From: Ruminococcus flavefaciens
GTDB taxonomy: Bacteria > Bacillota > Clostridia > Oscillospirales > Ruminococcaceae
Reading direction: 5' to 3'
Assembly: GCF_900116855.1 (NCBI RefSeq)
Contig: NZ_UETD01000007.1
Coordinates: forward strand, 94,976 to 158,975
DNA: 64,000 bases
Numbering within the stretch: position 1 is the first letter of the stretch; the number at the start of each line of letters is the position of its first letter. Made by a program: the position numbers and the translations under genes. The notes beneath the pieces were generated by a model. The model did not search any database. It was not told the origin of the DNA and was given only the letters and a program-made list of their open reading frames with translations. This document shows positions 22,277 to 30,303 of this stretch, piece by piece.

Positions 22277-24637
22277 ATGGATAAGAATATTGGCAAAAAG
22301 CTCGACGGAAGATATGAGATAACCGAGCTTATCGGCGTCGGAGGCATGGCTGAAGTGTACAAGGGCGTCGATGTTATCGACAACAAAACCGTTGCCATTA
22401 AGATACTGAAGAAGGAATTCGCTGAGAACGAGGAGTTCCTGCGCCGCTTCAGAAATGAATCCAAGGCAATTGCAGTTCTTTCCCACCCGAATATCGTAAA
22501 GATATACGATGTGGGCTTCTCCGAGAAGATACAGTATATCGTCATGGAGTACATCGACGGTATCACGCTGAAGGAGTACATCGAGGAGGAAAAGGTCCTC
22601 ACATGGAAGGATACGGTGCATTTCGTCATCCAGATACTCCGCGCACTCCAGCACGCTCACGATAAGGGCATCGTTCACCGCGATATAAAGCCCCAGAACA
22701 TCATGATGTTCACGGACGGCACTATCAAGGTCATGGACTTCGGTATCGCCAAGTTCGCGCGTGAGGAAGGCAAGACCGCTACCGATCAGGCCATCGGAAG
22801 CGTTCACTATATCAGCCCCGAGCAGGCAAGCGGCAATGTTACCGACGCAAAGAGCGATATCTACTCCGTGGGAGCTATGATGTATGAGATGCTCACGGGA
22901 AGAAAGCCCTTCGACAGCGATAACCCCGTTGCTATCGCAGTTATGCATATGCACGATATCCCCGAGCGCCCCAGAGCTATCAACCCCGATATCCCTGACG
23001 GCCTTGAGGAGATTGTCCTCAGAGCTATGGAAAAGGCTCCCGAGGACAGATACCAGACCACAGCCGAGATGATAAGCGATATCGAAGCCTTCAAGGCTGA
23101 TCCCCATATCACTTTCGGTTACTATACAGAGGACGACGAGGACGCTAACGATGAGATCCTCGACCAGTCCGCAGGCACAGAGGTACAGTCAGAGAGCCGT
23201 CAGGAGGTGGCTAATGCCTATGCCGCAAAGGCTGCTTCGGCAGTGGGTGCGGGCGCAGGTGCAGCTGCTATGGCAGCCGGCGGCGGTTCCTCAGCAGGTG
23301 CCGTATCGCAGAGATACAACGACGCATATCCCGAGAATTATGACGAGGATTACGACGATGAGGACGATGAGGAAGAGGAGGAGCGCTCGTCACTGGTTGT
23401 CCCTGTTCTTACCGCAGTTGTCGTGGTCGTTATCATCGTTGCGGTAATATTCGTAGTTACTCTCCTCAGCGGTCTCCTCAAGAACGGCGGCAGCAGAGGC
23501 GACAAGTCAATGCCCGACCTCTACGGCTGGGACTATCAGCAGGCTCTTTCCGCTTACGGAAATACCATCAAGTTCGAGGTAGAGGGTACCGAGTACAACG
23601 AGGCTGACCCCAATACCATCATTAAGCAGAGCATTGAGCCCGGCGATGTATTCAGCAAGGGCGATGTCTGCAAGGTAACTCTCAGTATGGGTATGGAGAC
23701 TGTGGAAGTTCCCCGTGTAAAGGACCTCAATGTCGAGCTTGCCAAGGCTCAGCTCACCGAGCGAGGCATCGTGGCGGATATACGAAAACAATCCGACGCA
23801 AATGTCAAACCCAATTACGTTATCAAGTCTGAGCCCGAGGAGGGTACGGAAGTACACAAGGGTTCAACTGTTATACTCTACGTCAGCATGGGCGCTAACG
23901 CAGAGCAGTTCGAGATGGAGGACTACGTTGGTCTTACTATCGACGACGCTACAATGAGAGCAGGCTATAAGAACCTGAAGGTCGAGACAGAGCTTATCCC
24001 CTCATATGAGAAGAAGGATAAGGTCGTAGAGCAGGACCCTCCCAAGGGCACAAAGATCGAGGGCGGTTCTTCCATCAAGCTCTATGTCAGCGATGGTACT
24101 ATCCCCGACGGTAAGGTAGATATCACTATACCGCTTCCTTCGGACGCAAACGGACGCTTCAGCATCGACTTCATCCTCACAGACGAAAAGGGCAAGACCA
24201 CAGCACAGTCATCAGGAAATATCATTTGTCCTGATATGAGCAGTGTTCCCATGACCCTTGACGGTTCCGGAAAGAACGTATCCGTAAGAGCACGTCTTAC
24301 AAACCTCAGCACACAGCAGAATGCAGTTCTCGGAACATACACCTTTAACTTCGCAACAGGAAAGTACACCACAGAATCCGAGGATATCTACGGTGCATTC
24401 CAGGCAGTAAACGGATTCCCGCAGCCTGAGACCGATCCTCCGCATCAGGAAGAACCTCAGACGCAGCCTGAGCCTAATACAGACCCACCAATTGAACCAG
24501 CTACAACACCCGGTGTAGATGGTGAGTGGAGACTTGATGGACAAGGTGGCTCCTATTGGGAAAACTATGCTCCCGGTGCAAATGGAAACTGGGAGACTAA
24601 TGAAGACGGAAGTACGACTTGGCATTGGTGGAACTGA
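22277..24637 (+). CDS. prkC: PASTA-domain Ser/Thr protein kinase
   Basis: A 786-residue membrane kinase that senses wall fragments and controls growth or germination in Firmicutes. Order: kinase domain (about 10-275) with GVGGMAEVYKG, VAIKILK, HRDIKPQNIM, DFGIAKF and a TATDQAIGSVHYISPEQ activation loop; an acidic juxtamembrane region; membrane helix (about 372-397); three PASTA repeats (about 408-618); a beta-rich domain; a Pro/Gln/Thr linker; and a C-terminal tail rich in Trp and Gly (GEWRLDGQGGSYWENYAPG... ending WHWWN) that I do not know from other PrkC proteins. AGGAGGAAAGGAA precedes the ATG. The stop overlaps the rsgA start. Confidence 0.95.
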   Translation: MDKNIGKKLDGRYEITELIGVGGMAEVYKGVDVIDNKTVAIKILKKEFAENEEFLRRFRNESKAIAVLSHPNIVKIYDVGFSEKIQYIVMEYIDGITLKEYIEEEKVLTWKDTVHFVIQILRALQHAHDKGIVHRDIKPQNIMMFTDGTIKVMDFGIAKFAREEGKTATDQAIGSVHYISPEQASGNVTDAKSDIYSVGAMMYEMLTGRKPFDSDNPVAIAVMHMHDIPERPRAINPDIPDGLEEIVLRAMEKAPEDRYQTTAEMISDIEAFKADPHITFGYYTEDDEDANDEILDQSAGTEVQSESRQEVANAYAAKAASAVGAGAGAAAMAAGGGSSAGAVSQRYNDAYPENYDEDYDDEDDEEEEERSSLVVPVLTAVVVVVIIVAVIFVVTLLSGLLKNGGSRGDKSMPDLYGWDYQQALSAYGNTIKFEVEGTEYNEADPNTIIKQSIEPGDVFSKGDVCKVTLSMGMETVEVPRVKDLNVELAKAQLTERGIVADIRKQSDANVKPNYVIKSEPEEGTEVHKGSTVILYVSMGANAEQFEMEDYVGLTIDDATMRAGYKNLKVETELIPSYEKKDKVVEQDPPKGTKIEGGSSIKLYVSDGTIPDGKVDITIPLPSDANGRFSIDFILTDEKGKTTAQSSGNIICPDMSSVPMTLDGSGKNVSVRARLTNLSTQQNAVLGTYTFNFATGKYTTESEDIYGAFQAVNGFPQPETDPPHQEEPQTQPEPNTDPPIEPATTPGVDGEWRLDGQGGSYWENYAPGANGNWETNEDGSTTWHWWN

Positions 24638-25512
24638 TGTCAGACAAGTACAGCGGACTTATAATAAAATGCTTAGGGGGACTCTACACAGTAGAGTCCC
24701 CTGACGGTATATGCGAGTGCAAGGCAAGAGGAGTTTTCCGCAACAGAGGTATCAGTCCATGCGTGGGAGACAACGTCACCCTCGAGGACGGCGTCATCAC
24801 AGAGATAGCTCCGCGCAAAAACTGTATCATTCGACCTCCTCTCGCCAATCTTGACCAGCTCATTTTCATCGTCTCGACCTGTGAGCCTGCCCCTAATTAC
24901 CTCATTCTGGACAAGTTCATCGCCATTGCCGAGTACAAGGGCATAACCCCTGTGGTGGTCATCACAAAGGCTGATCTGGGCGACAGCCGTCCCGTCCATG
25001 AGATATACGGCGGTATCGGCATAGAGGTGGCTGAGGTGAACTACGACGACGATGACTCCGTGGAGACTGTAAGGCAGCTCCTCAGAGGAAAGATAAGCGC
25101 CTTTACGGGCAACTCGGGCGCAGGAAAGTCCACACTGCTCAACGCGGTGGACCCGTCACTGAATATCGCTACGGGTGAGATAAGCCGAAAGCTTGGCAGG
25201 GGCAGACATACTACACGCCATGCGGAGCTCTATAAGCTCAGCGGCGGCGGTTATATCGCTGATACCCCGGGTTTTTCCACATTTGAGACAAACAGATACG
25301 ACATTATCCGCAAGGAGGAGCTTGCAGGCTGTTTTCGCGAGTTCGCTCCCTTTACGGATGAATGCCGTTTCAGAGACTGCGCACACCTCTGCGAAAAGGG
25401 CTGTGCCGTAGTTGAGGCGGTGGAGCGCGGAGAGATATCCCGCAGCCGCCACGAAAGCTACAAGACTATGTATGAAGAAGCTAAACAGCTGAAGGAGTGG
25501 GAGCTGAAATGA
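24637..25512 (+). CDS. rsgA: Ribosome small-subunit GTPase RsgA
   Basis: A 291-residue circularly permuted GTPase for late 30S maturation. The motif order is permuted as expected: G4 ITKADL, then G1 GNSGAGKSTLLNAV, then G3 DTPGF, with an N-terminal OB-fold and a C-terminal zinc region containing CRFRDCAHLCEKGC. I start at the ATG at 24637, which overlaps the prkC TGA (ATGA), rather than six codons earlier inside prkC. The B. subtilis order prkC-rsgA is kept, though rpe, which usually follows, is absent here. Confidence 0.95.
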   Translation: MSDKYSGLIIKCLGGLYTVESPDGICECKARGVFRNRGISPCVGDNVTLEDGVITEIAPRKNCIIRPPLANLDQLIFIVSTCEPAPNYLILDKFIAIAEYKGITPVVVITKADLGDSRPVHEIYGGIGIEVAEVNYDDDDSVETVRQLLRGKISAFTGNSGAGKSTLLNAVDPSLNIATGEISRKLGRGRHTTRHAELYKLSGGGYIADTPGFSTFETNRYDIIRKEELAGCFREFAPFTDECRFRDCAHLCEKGCAVVEAVERGEISRSRHESYKTMYEEAKQLKEWELK

Positions 25513-26159
25513 ACAGATGCGCCATATTTGCAGGCGGCGATATGCCCGACCTGAATGAGTATAAGGACTCTGCCTTCTGGGCAAGTTACAGCTATTTCAT
25601 CTGTGCCGACTGCGGCTACAGACACGCTGTAAAGCTGGGTATACTCCCCGACCTGATAGTGGGGGATTTCGATTCCTACGGCGAGGAGCTGCCTGTGGGG
25701 GTAGAGGTGCTCAGAAGCGTCCCCGAAAAGGACGACACAGACACCCTCATGGCAGTAAAGAAAGCCATTGAACTGGGCTTTACCAATATCGACCTCTACG
25801 GAGCTCTCGGCGGCAGCCGTCCCGAGCACAGCTTCGCCAATATCCAGACTATGATATATGCTCTCCAGCAGGGATGCAGCCTTGAGATAAAGGGCAGCAG
25901 CAGGATGCTGGTGCAGGAGGCTGACGAGGGCGAGGTCACATACAAGAGTCCCGAGGGCGGATTGTATCTCTCTGTTTTCGCGCTGACCGAAAGCGTGGGT
26001 ATCGAGTACCTCCGCGGCGTCAAGTACCCTCTTGAGGACTACCGCATGGTGCAGTCATTCCCCATAGGCGTCAGCAACGAGATAACAGCAGGCGAGGCTT
26101 CCCTCCGCATTAAGGACGGTCTTGCCCTTGTGATACTGACTCCCAAAAAGGAGAAGTAA
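25509..26159 (+). CDS. thiN: Thiamine pyrophosphokinase
   Basis: A 216-residue enzyme making thiamine pyrophosphate from thiamine and ATP. Seen: CADCGYRHAVKLG, LPDLIVGDFDSYG, and EKDDTDTLMAVKKAIELG followed by GALGGSRPEHSFAN. The ATG at 25509 overlaps the rsgA TGA, and AAGGAGTGGGAG is correctly spaced. It closes the main operon just ahead of spoVM, the position it has in B. subtilis. Confidence 0.94.
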   Translation: MNRCAIFAGGDMPDLNEYKDSAFWASYSYFICADCGYRHAVKLGILPDLIVGDFDSYGEELPVGVEVLRSVPEKDDTDTLMAVKKAIELGFTNIDLYGALGGSRPEHSFANIQTMIYALQQGCSLEIKGSSRMLVQEADEGEVTYKSPEGGLYLSVFALTESVGIEYLRGVKYPLEDYRMVQSFPIGVSNEITAGEASLRIKDGLALVILTPKKEK

Positions 26160-26165
26160 CAAAAG

Positions 26166-26204
26166 CTCCTCTGATGAATATAATATTATAGTTCATCAAA
26201 GGAG
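26166..26204 (+). promoter_or_regulatory. Hairpin covering the spoVM ribosome binding site
   Basis: Arms CTCCTCTGATGAA (26166-26178) and TTCATCAAAGGAG (26192-26204) pair at 12 of 13 positions around a 13-base AT-only-plus-G loop. The right arm contains AAAGGAG of the spoVM ribosome site. No T-run follows, so it is not an intrinsic terminator. It would hide the start of spoVM unless opened. Confidence 0.65.
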
Positions 26205-26214
26205 GGAGTACATA

Positions 26215-26298
26215 TTGAAGATAGTTGTCATAAGAAGCCCTAAGTTCATCTCGGGGCTGCTGAGAGCCATTTTCGGCATCAAAAAAGAAGAAGCATAA
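26215..26298 (+). CDS. spoVM: Stage V sporulation protein M (SpoVM), 27 codons
   Basis: A 27-residue peptide, too short for most gene finders: MKIVVIRSPKFISGLLRAIF then GIKKEEA. It matches the pattern of Bacillus SpoVM (MKFYTIKLPKFLGGIVRAML then G...), the amphipathic helix that recognises the curved forespore membrane and anchors the coat scaffold SpoIVA. The key Pro-Lys-Phe and the Gly-x-x-Arg-Ala are kept. It starts at a TTG at 26215 with AAAGGAGGGAG upstream. Position after thiN is exactly that of B. subtilis spoVM. A strong terminator follows four bases after the stop. Confidence 0.93.
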   Translation: MKIVVIRSPKFISGLLRAIFGIKKEEA

Positions 26299-26301
26299 GT
26301 G

Positions 26302-26336
26302 AAAAGCCCCTGAGCGATGAACTCAGGGGCTTTTTT
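26302..26336 (+). terminator. Terminator after spoVM (hairpin of repeat copy C)
   Basis: GCCCCTGAG (26306-26314) pairs perfectly with CTCAGGGGC (26322-26330), followed by TTTTTT. A-run before, T-run after. The same hairpin motif heads the other composite repeats, so this is both a terminator and the start of copy C. Confidence 0.93.
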
Positions 26337-26344
26337 GTTAAGAT

Positions 26345-26617
26345 AAATCAAAATTTACATTTGTAGGGGACGCCTCCCAACAGGAGCCGCGACCCTCTGT
26401 CCTTCGGACATCTCCCTATACTATAGGGAGTCACCCTCGGCGTCCCGTTGGGCGTGTAATATATCTCGCGGGACGCCGAGTGACTCCCTACGGTGTAGGG
26501 AGATGTCAGCAAAGCTGACAGAGGGTACGTGCAGCTGTTAGCTGCGGCGTCCCCTACATTAGCTAACAGCTACGGACTAATGGCTCAAATCATAATTTTG
26601 CTCCGCAAGATTATGAT
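26345..26617. repeat. Composite foldback repeat, copy C
   Basis: Begins with AAATCAAAATTTA (26345-26357), contains a long foldback bounded by GTAGGGGACGCC (26363-26374) and GGCGTCCCCTAC (26546-26557), and ends with the hairpin AAATCATAATTTTGC / GCAAGATTATGATTT (26585-26617). The interior folds in nested steps (CCCTATACTATAGGG near 26414-26428, GGGACGCCGAGTGACTCCC, GACATCTCCCTA and its complement). It fills the whole 26299-26631 gap. No gene inside. Confidence 0.75.
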
Positions 26618-26631
26618 TTATCCAAGCTTAA

Positions 26632-27816
26632 TTAAGAGTGTCTTGAATTGATGTCCTTGTTCCTGTTGAAGAAGTTGCCTACGTCCTCGCTTCCGCAGAG
26701 CAGGAAGAAGCATACCACCGTGCATATAAGAGCTGCGCCGTAGAGCACTCCTGCCAGCACTGTGCTGCCCTTGTGCTGGGGTATCATGGTCAGTCCTGGG
26801 AATACCTGCACTATGCCGAACAGCAGCAGTACCAATGTGGCAAGTGACTTGCATACACCCACGCCTGTCATGAGCAGCAGCGAGAACAGTCCGACTGCAA
26901 CTGCGATGTATATTGCAGAGCCTTCGATGACTCCGCTGAATCCGTCAAGACCGTTCTTGTATCCCAGACCGAGCTGTCCCGAATAGAGCAGGAAGAATAC
27001 AACAGCGGCTATAACACCCAGTACGGCAATGATTATGGTTACTTTAAAGCCCTTCTTGGCACTTTCCTGTCTTGCCTGCTCCTTCAGCTCAAGCATCATT
27101 CGCAGGCTTTCCTTTGCGTCCTTCTGCTCGGAGACAAGCTGTGAGGAAACTGCCTTCTTTGCAGCCTCTGCCTTTGCTCTCTCGAGGTCCTCGTCAACGT
27201 ACTTTGCCTGATACTTGGGGAGCTCGGGCTCATCGTCAAGTATAGGTGCGGTTATGGGAGCCTCTGGCTGCTTGGGCTCTTCCTTTTTCGGAGGAGGAGT
27301 GTAGTTGTCCTCGTCCAGTACGGGAGCCTTTATTTCAACAGGGGGAGCTACTGCGCCCAGCTGAGTTCTTCTCATGTCGATTATCTGCTGCTGTTTATCC
27401 TGCGGCAGAGCGTCAAATCTTGCTTTCAGCTCGGGAGTGAGTCCGCTGATTATATCCTCGTCGGAGAGCACGAGCTTGTCATGAGTGTAGGGGGCATTGT
27501 CGTCCAGCACAGGTGCGGTAACTCCCGTGGGAGCGCCTTTTCTCTCACTTGTGTAGGACATATCGTCGTCAAGAACGGGTGCGGTAACTCCTGTGGGAGC
27601 ACCCTTCTTTCCGTTTTCGGGAGCATAGCTGTCCATATCGTCCAGTACGGGAGCTGAAACTCCTGTGGGACCGTCCTTTCTGGAAGACGGCGCAACATAC
27701 TCAAAATCGTCCAGCACAGGAGCTGAAACTCCTGTGGGACCTTCTTTTTTCGGAGTGCTCGGGGTATAGTCTATCTCCTCGGGCAGTCCGCCTGCAGGGT
27801 TATTTTCATCGTACAT
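26632..27816 (-). CDS. Membrane protein with PTGVxAPVLDD repeats
   Basis: A 394-residue protein I cannot assign to a family. The N-terminal half holds tandem copies of an 11-residue motif, PTGVSAPVLDD twice and PTGVTAPVLDD twice, then degenerate copies (EIKAPVLDE, ITAPILDD), separated by Lys/Pro-rich spacers. A charged coiled-coil-like stretch (about 205-255) leads into four hydrophobic segments (about 259-280, 300-325, 330-350, 362-382). No signal peptide, so the repeats should be cytoplasmic. I start at the ATG at 27816, which has GAGGTG upstream. It lies downstream of two secreted transglutaminase/dockerin genes on the same strand, 14 bases after the first. Confidence 0.8.
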   Translation of the reverse strand: MYDENNPAGGLPEEIDYTPSTPKKEGPTGVSAPVLDDFEYVAPSSRKDGPTGVSAPVLDDMDSYAPENGKKGAPTGVTAPVLDDDMSYTSERKGAPTGVTAPVLDDNAPYTHDKLVLSDEDIISGLTPELKARFDALPQDKQQQIIDMRRTQLGAVAPPVEIKAPVLDEDNYTPPPKKEEPKQPEAPITAPILDDEPELPKYQAKYVDEDLERAKAEAAKKAVSSQLVSEQKDAKESLRMMLELKEQARQESAKKGFKVTIIIAVLGVIAAVVFFLLYSGQLGLGYKNGLDGFSGVIEGSAIYIAVAVGLFSLLLMTGVGVCKSLATLVLLLFGIVQVFPGLTMIPQHKGSTVLAGVLYGAALICTVVCFFLLCGSEDVGNFFNRNKDINSRHS

Positions 27817-27830
27817 AATAAACACCTCGT

Positions 27831-29009
27831 TCAATGAGATTTCATAAAAGCAGACAATGTCGTTTCTGCGCCGCTGGATAGCGCGGCATAGTATGCCAGT
27901 ACATTTGAAGCGTCAACTGCGTCGATGACACCGTCATGGTTTACATCGGCGTAGCGTGACTGAGATATGGTCAGTCCTGATATTTTTGAGCCTGATATCC
28001 GTGCGTACTCGGACAGGATCATGGAAGCATCCACAGCGTCGATCTTGGAGTCTCCGTTGATATTGCCGAGAGTATATGAGGGCTCGTGATATTTTGTATG
28101 TGCAGCAGGGTACTTTGCCTTGAACTCGTCCGAGTTGTAGTCGGGGAAGGAGAGTCCGTTGTCATTCTGAGGGATGTGCTGAAGGAATGGGAAATCCGAG
28201 TCAAGGTCGCTGCTCCCCTTCAGAAAATAGTGGAAGCTGTCGCCGTTGAACTTCATATCCCATGTGGGGTCCATGAGGTAATACTTATCGTCAAGCTTTA
28301 CCATCAGCCATACATGATATCCCTCAGAGGCAGGGAAAACGCTGTTGTCACGGGATTTTCCCGCGATTATGCGGCAGGTTATGCCGTTGTCGTTGTAGAG
28401 TCTGTACAGCAGCTGTGTAATGCCCTGACAAACTGCATGGTGATCCATTACCGCGCTGTATGCCGTATATACATACGGGTCAGAGATGTCCTCGGAATAG
28501 GTGGTATTTGAGGCAACGTATCTGTAAAGCAGGTATATCTTTGAGAAGTCGGAGAATTTATCAAGGCTGAGCTCCTCGGTGAGCCTGTTTATCTCCTCGG
28601 TGAGCTTTTTCTCCTCCTCGGCGGTGGTGTAGTAGTCCACATTGTAACTGATGGTGCAGCTGATCTCGTCCGCGTTCAGCTGTGCCCTGCATTTATAGCC
28701 CTTTATGGAAAACCTGAGATAGTCGCCCTCGGTCCCGATGCCTGTTTCCTCACAGGCACAGTAGATGGTGTGTGCGCCTATATCCGTGATCGAATAACCG
28801 TCAAGGGGCATCTGTACATCGAAGTTGGTGATCCTCTGCTTAAGATTGCTGCGTACAGCTGCGGCAGCTTCCTCCTTGCTCTGAGCAATATAATGGGTGG
28901 ATATAAGCTGTCCCGACGGTGTGACCGCGTGTGCGTTATATGGTGCCGAAGCGGCTGTCAGCAGAGCGAGAGCGGCTGCGGCGGAGGCTATGACAGCCCT
29001 GATATTCAT
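27831..29009 (-). CDS. Secreted transglutaminase-like protein with dockerin
   Basis: A 392-residue exported protein. Order: signal peptide (about 1-28), a unique region, a transglutaminase/papain-fold domain (about 150-260) with the full Cys-His-Asp triad (Cys194 in AVCQG, His232 in GYHVWLM, Asp247 in LMDPTWD), and a two-repeat dockerin (about 318-380; NINGDSKIDAVDASMILSEY and DVNHDGVIDAVDASNVLAYY). Such domains act as proteases, amidases or crosslinkers; the substrate here is unknown. AGGAGGTATCTC precedes the ATG. A paralog lies immediately upstream on the same strand. Confidence 0.88.
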   Translation of the reverse strand: MNIRAVIASAAAALALLTAASAPYNAHAVTPSGQLISTHYIAQSKEEAAAAVRSNLKQRITNFDVQMPLDGYSITDIGAHTIYCACEETGIGTEGDYLRFSIKGYKCRAQLNADEISCTISYNVDYYTTAEEEKKLTEEINRLTEELSLDKFSDFSKIYLLYRYVASNTTYSEDISDPYVYTAYSAVMDHHAVCQGITQLLYRLYNDNGITCRIIAGKSRDNSVFPASEGYHVWLMVKLDDKYYLMDPTWDMKFNGDSFHYFLKGSSDLDSDFPFLQHIPQNDNGLSFPDYNSDEFKAKYPAAHTKYHEPSYTLGNINGDSKIDAVDASMILSEYARISGSKISGLTISQSRYADVNHDGVIDAVDASNVLAYYAALSSGAETTLSAFMKSH

Positions 29010-29036
29010 GAGATACCTCCTTTCGGAAGCCGTTGT

Positions 29037-30236
29037 TTATGCGCCTAAGAATTCTGTTATCCCCATCGGCTCCTTGGTGGTGGAGAGATAAGCGTAGTAT
29101 GAGAGTATCTTTGAGGCGTCAACTGCGTCTATCTGACCGCTTTTGTCAACGTCGCCCGCAGCATTCTGTGCTGCGGTGAATACTCCCTTTCCGCTTTCCG
29201 ATGAGAGCCTTGCATACTCGGCAAGGACGTTTGATGCGTCTATTGAGTTGACGGCACCGTCACCTGTCACATCTCCGAGGGCATATGATACCTCGGGAGC
29301 AGGATATGCCGAGGCGGAGATTTCGCTGTCGGCAAAAGCATCTTCGGGCTTTATGCCGAGAATGGAGAAGATGTGTACATGGGTAAATTCCTCGGAGCCG
29401 TCGCTTTCGCTGTCAAGATCACTGTAGCCCCTGAGGAAGAACCTGTGAGCGTTTCCGCCCATTTTCTTGTCCCATATGGGATCGAGGAAGTAGTACGTCC
29501 CGTCGATCTTTGCCATGCAGAGGTAATGTACATCCACCTCCTCATCGGTCAGGGAATTGAAGTTGGACATATAGATCATGGGCTCAACGCCGAGCTCCTC
29601 CATAAGCCTGATGAGCAGGTGTATCTGTCCTGCTTCGTTTGCCTTCCTGCCGATAAGAGCGCTGTACGCGGAACTGAGACTGTCATCGATAAGATCGCTG
29701 TCGAGGACCATCTGATCTATAAGATAGTCATATGCCCAGAGGAGTTTGTCGTAAACGCTGCTGTCAGCGGCTTTTCTGAAGCCGTCTGTTTCGCGGAGCT
29801 TTGCCATTTCTGCGGTGACCTCTGCTTCCTGCTCTGTGGTGGTGAGATATTCCAAGTGGTAATCGCAGTAGATGCCCTCGACCACCTGATAAATGGTGCC
29901 ATCGTTCTTGTTTGACTGCAAAGCAAGGTAAGCGCCTTCGGTGGGATCTCCCGTAAACTCGAGGAGAGCGTTATTGAGCCTGTCCTCTATGTCCTGATAA
30001 TCCTCGCCCTCATAGTCGGTGATGACGAGCTCGATATGCTCAGTATGTGCCTTGACCTGCTGGCGGAAGTACTTTTCAGCTTCCTCCGTGGTGAGGAAAG
30101 GGATGTCTTCCTCGGCTGTGACCTGCACGGCTGACGGAAGCGTTGTGACGGTGGCGGCACTTACGGGTGCGGCTGTGGTCAAGCATATGGCGGCAGCTGC
30201 TATAACAGCCGCAACTGTGGTTTTTCTGAATTTCAT
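29037..30236 (-). CDS. Transglutaminase-fold dockerin protein lacking the catalytic Cys
   Basis: A 399-residue paralog of the next gene with the same architecture: signal peptide (about 1-28), transglutaminase-like domain, dockerin (about 328-390; DVTGDGAVNSIDASNVLAEY and DVDKSGQIDAVDASKILSYY). Aligning AYSALIGRKANEAG with AYSAVMDHHAVCQG of the partner puts Glu201 where the catalytic Cys should be. The His (His237) and Asp (Asp252 in FLDPIWD) remain. It is therefore probably not a thiol enzyme; it may bind the same ligand without cleaving it. A run of GGGGGG lies in the ribosome site. The gap to the next gene is 27 bases. Confidence 0.85.
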   Translation of the reverse strand: MKFRKTTVAAVIAAAAICLTTAAPVSAATVTTLPSAVQVTAEEDIPFLTTEEAEKYFRQQVKAHTEHIELVITDYEGEDYQDIEDRLNNALLEFTGDPTEGAYLALQSNKNDGTIYQVVEGIYCDYHLEYLTTTEQEAEVTAEMAKLRETDGFRKAADSSVYDKLLWAYDYLIDQMVLDSDLIDDSLSSAYSALIGRKANEAGQIHLLIRLMEELGVEPMIYMSNFNSLTDEEVDVHYLCMAKIDGTYYFLDPIWDKKMGGNAHRFFLRGYSDLDSESDGSEEFTHVHIFSILGIKPEDAFADSEISASAYPAPEVSYALGDVTGDGAVNSIDASNVLAEYARLSSESGKGVFTAAQNAAGDVDKSGQIDAVDASKILSYYAYLSTTKEPMGITEFLGA

Positions 30237-30270
30237 GGTGTACCCCCCCTGTTCTTACATTATAAACGAA

Positions 30271-30288
30271 CAGCCGCCGAAGCGGCTG
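30271..30288 (-). terminator. UUCG-loop hairpin after purA
   Basis: CAGCCGC (30271-30277) and GCGGCTG (30282-30288) pair perfectly; read on the minus strand the loop is TTCG. It lies 15 bases past the purA stop. The T-run after it is weak (TTCGTTTATAAT), so termination may be partial. Confidence 0.6.
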
Positions 30289-30303
30289 AACGGTCATATT
30301 CCT

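Noticed and set aside
22199..23107. 302-codon minus-strand frame over prpC/prkC
   Set aside because: Antisense to the kinase domain; no start signals or homology pattern.
26166..26204. Terminator of thiN
   Set aside because: The hairpin is strong but is followed by GGAGTACATATTG rather than a T-run, and its arm is the spoVM ribosome site.
29037..30236. Pseudogene status for the Cys-less transglutaminase paralog
   Set aside because: Frame, signal peptide, dockerin, His and Asp are intact; loss of the Cys alone suggests a changed role, not decay.
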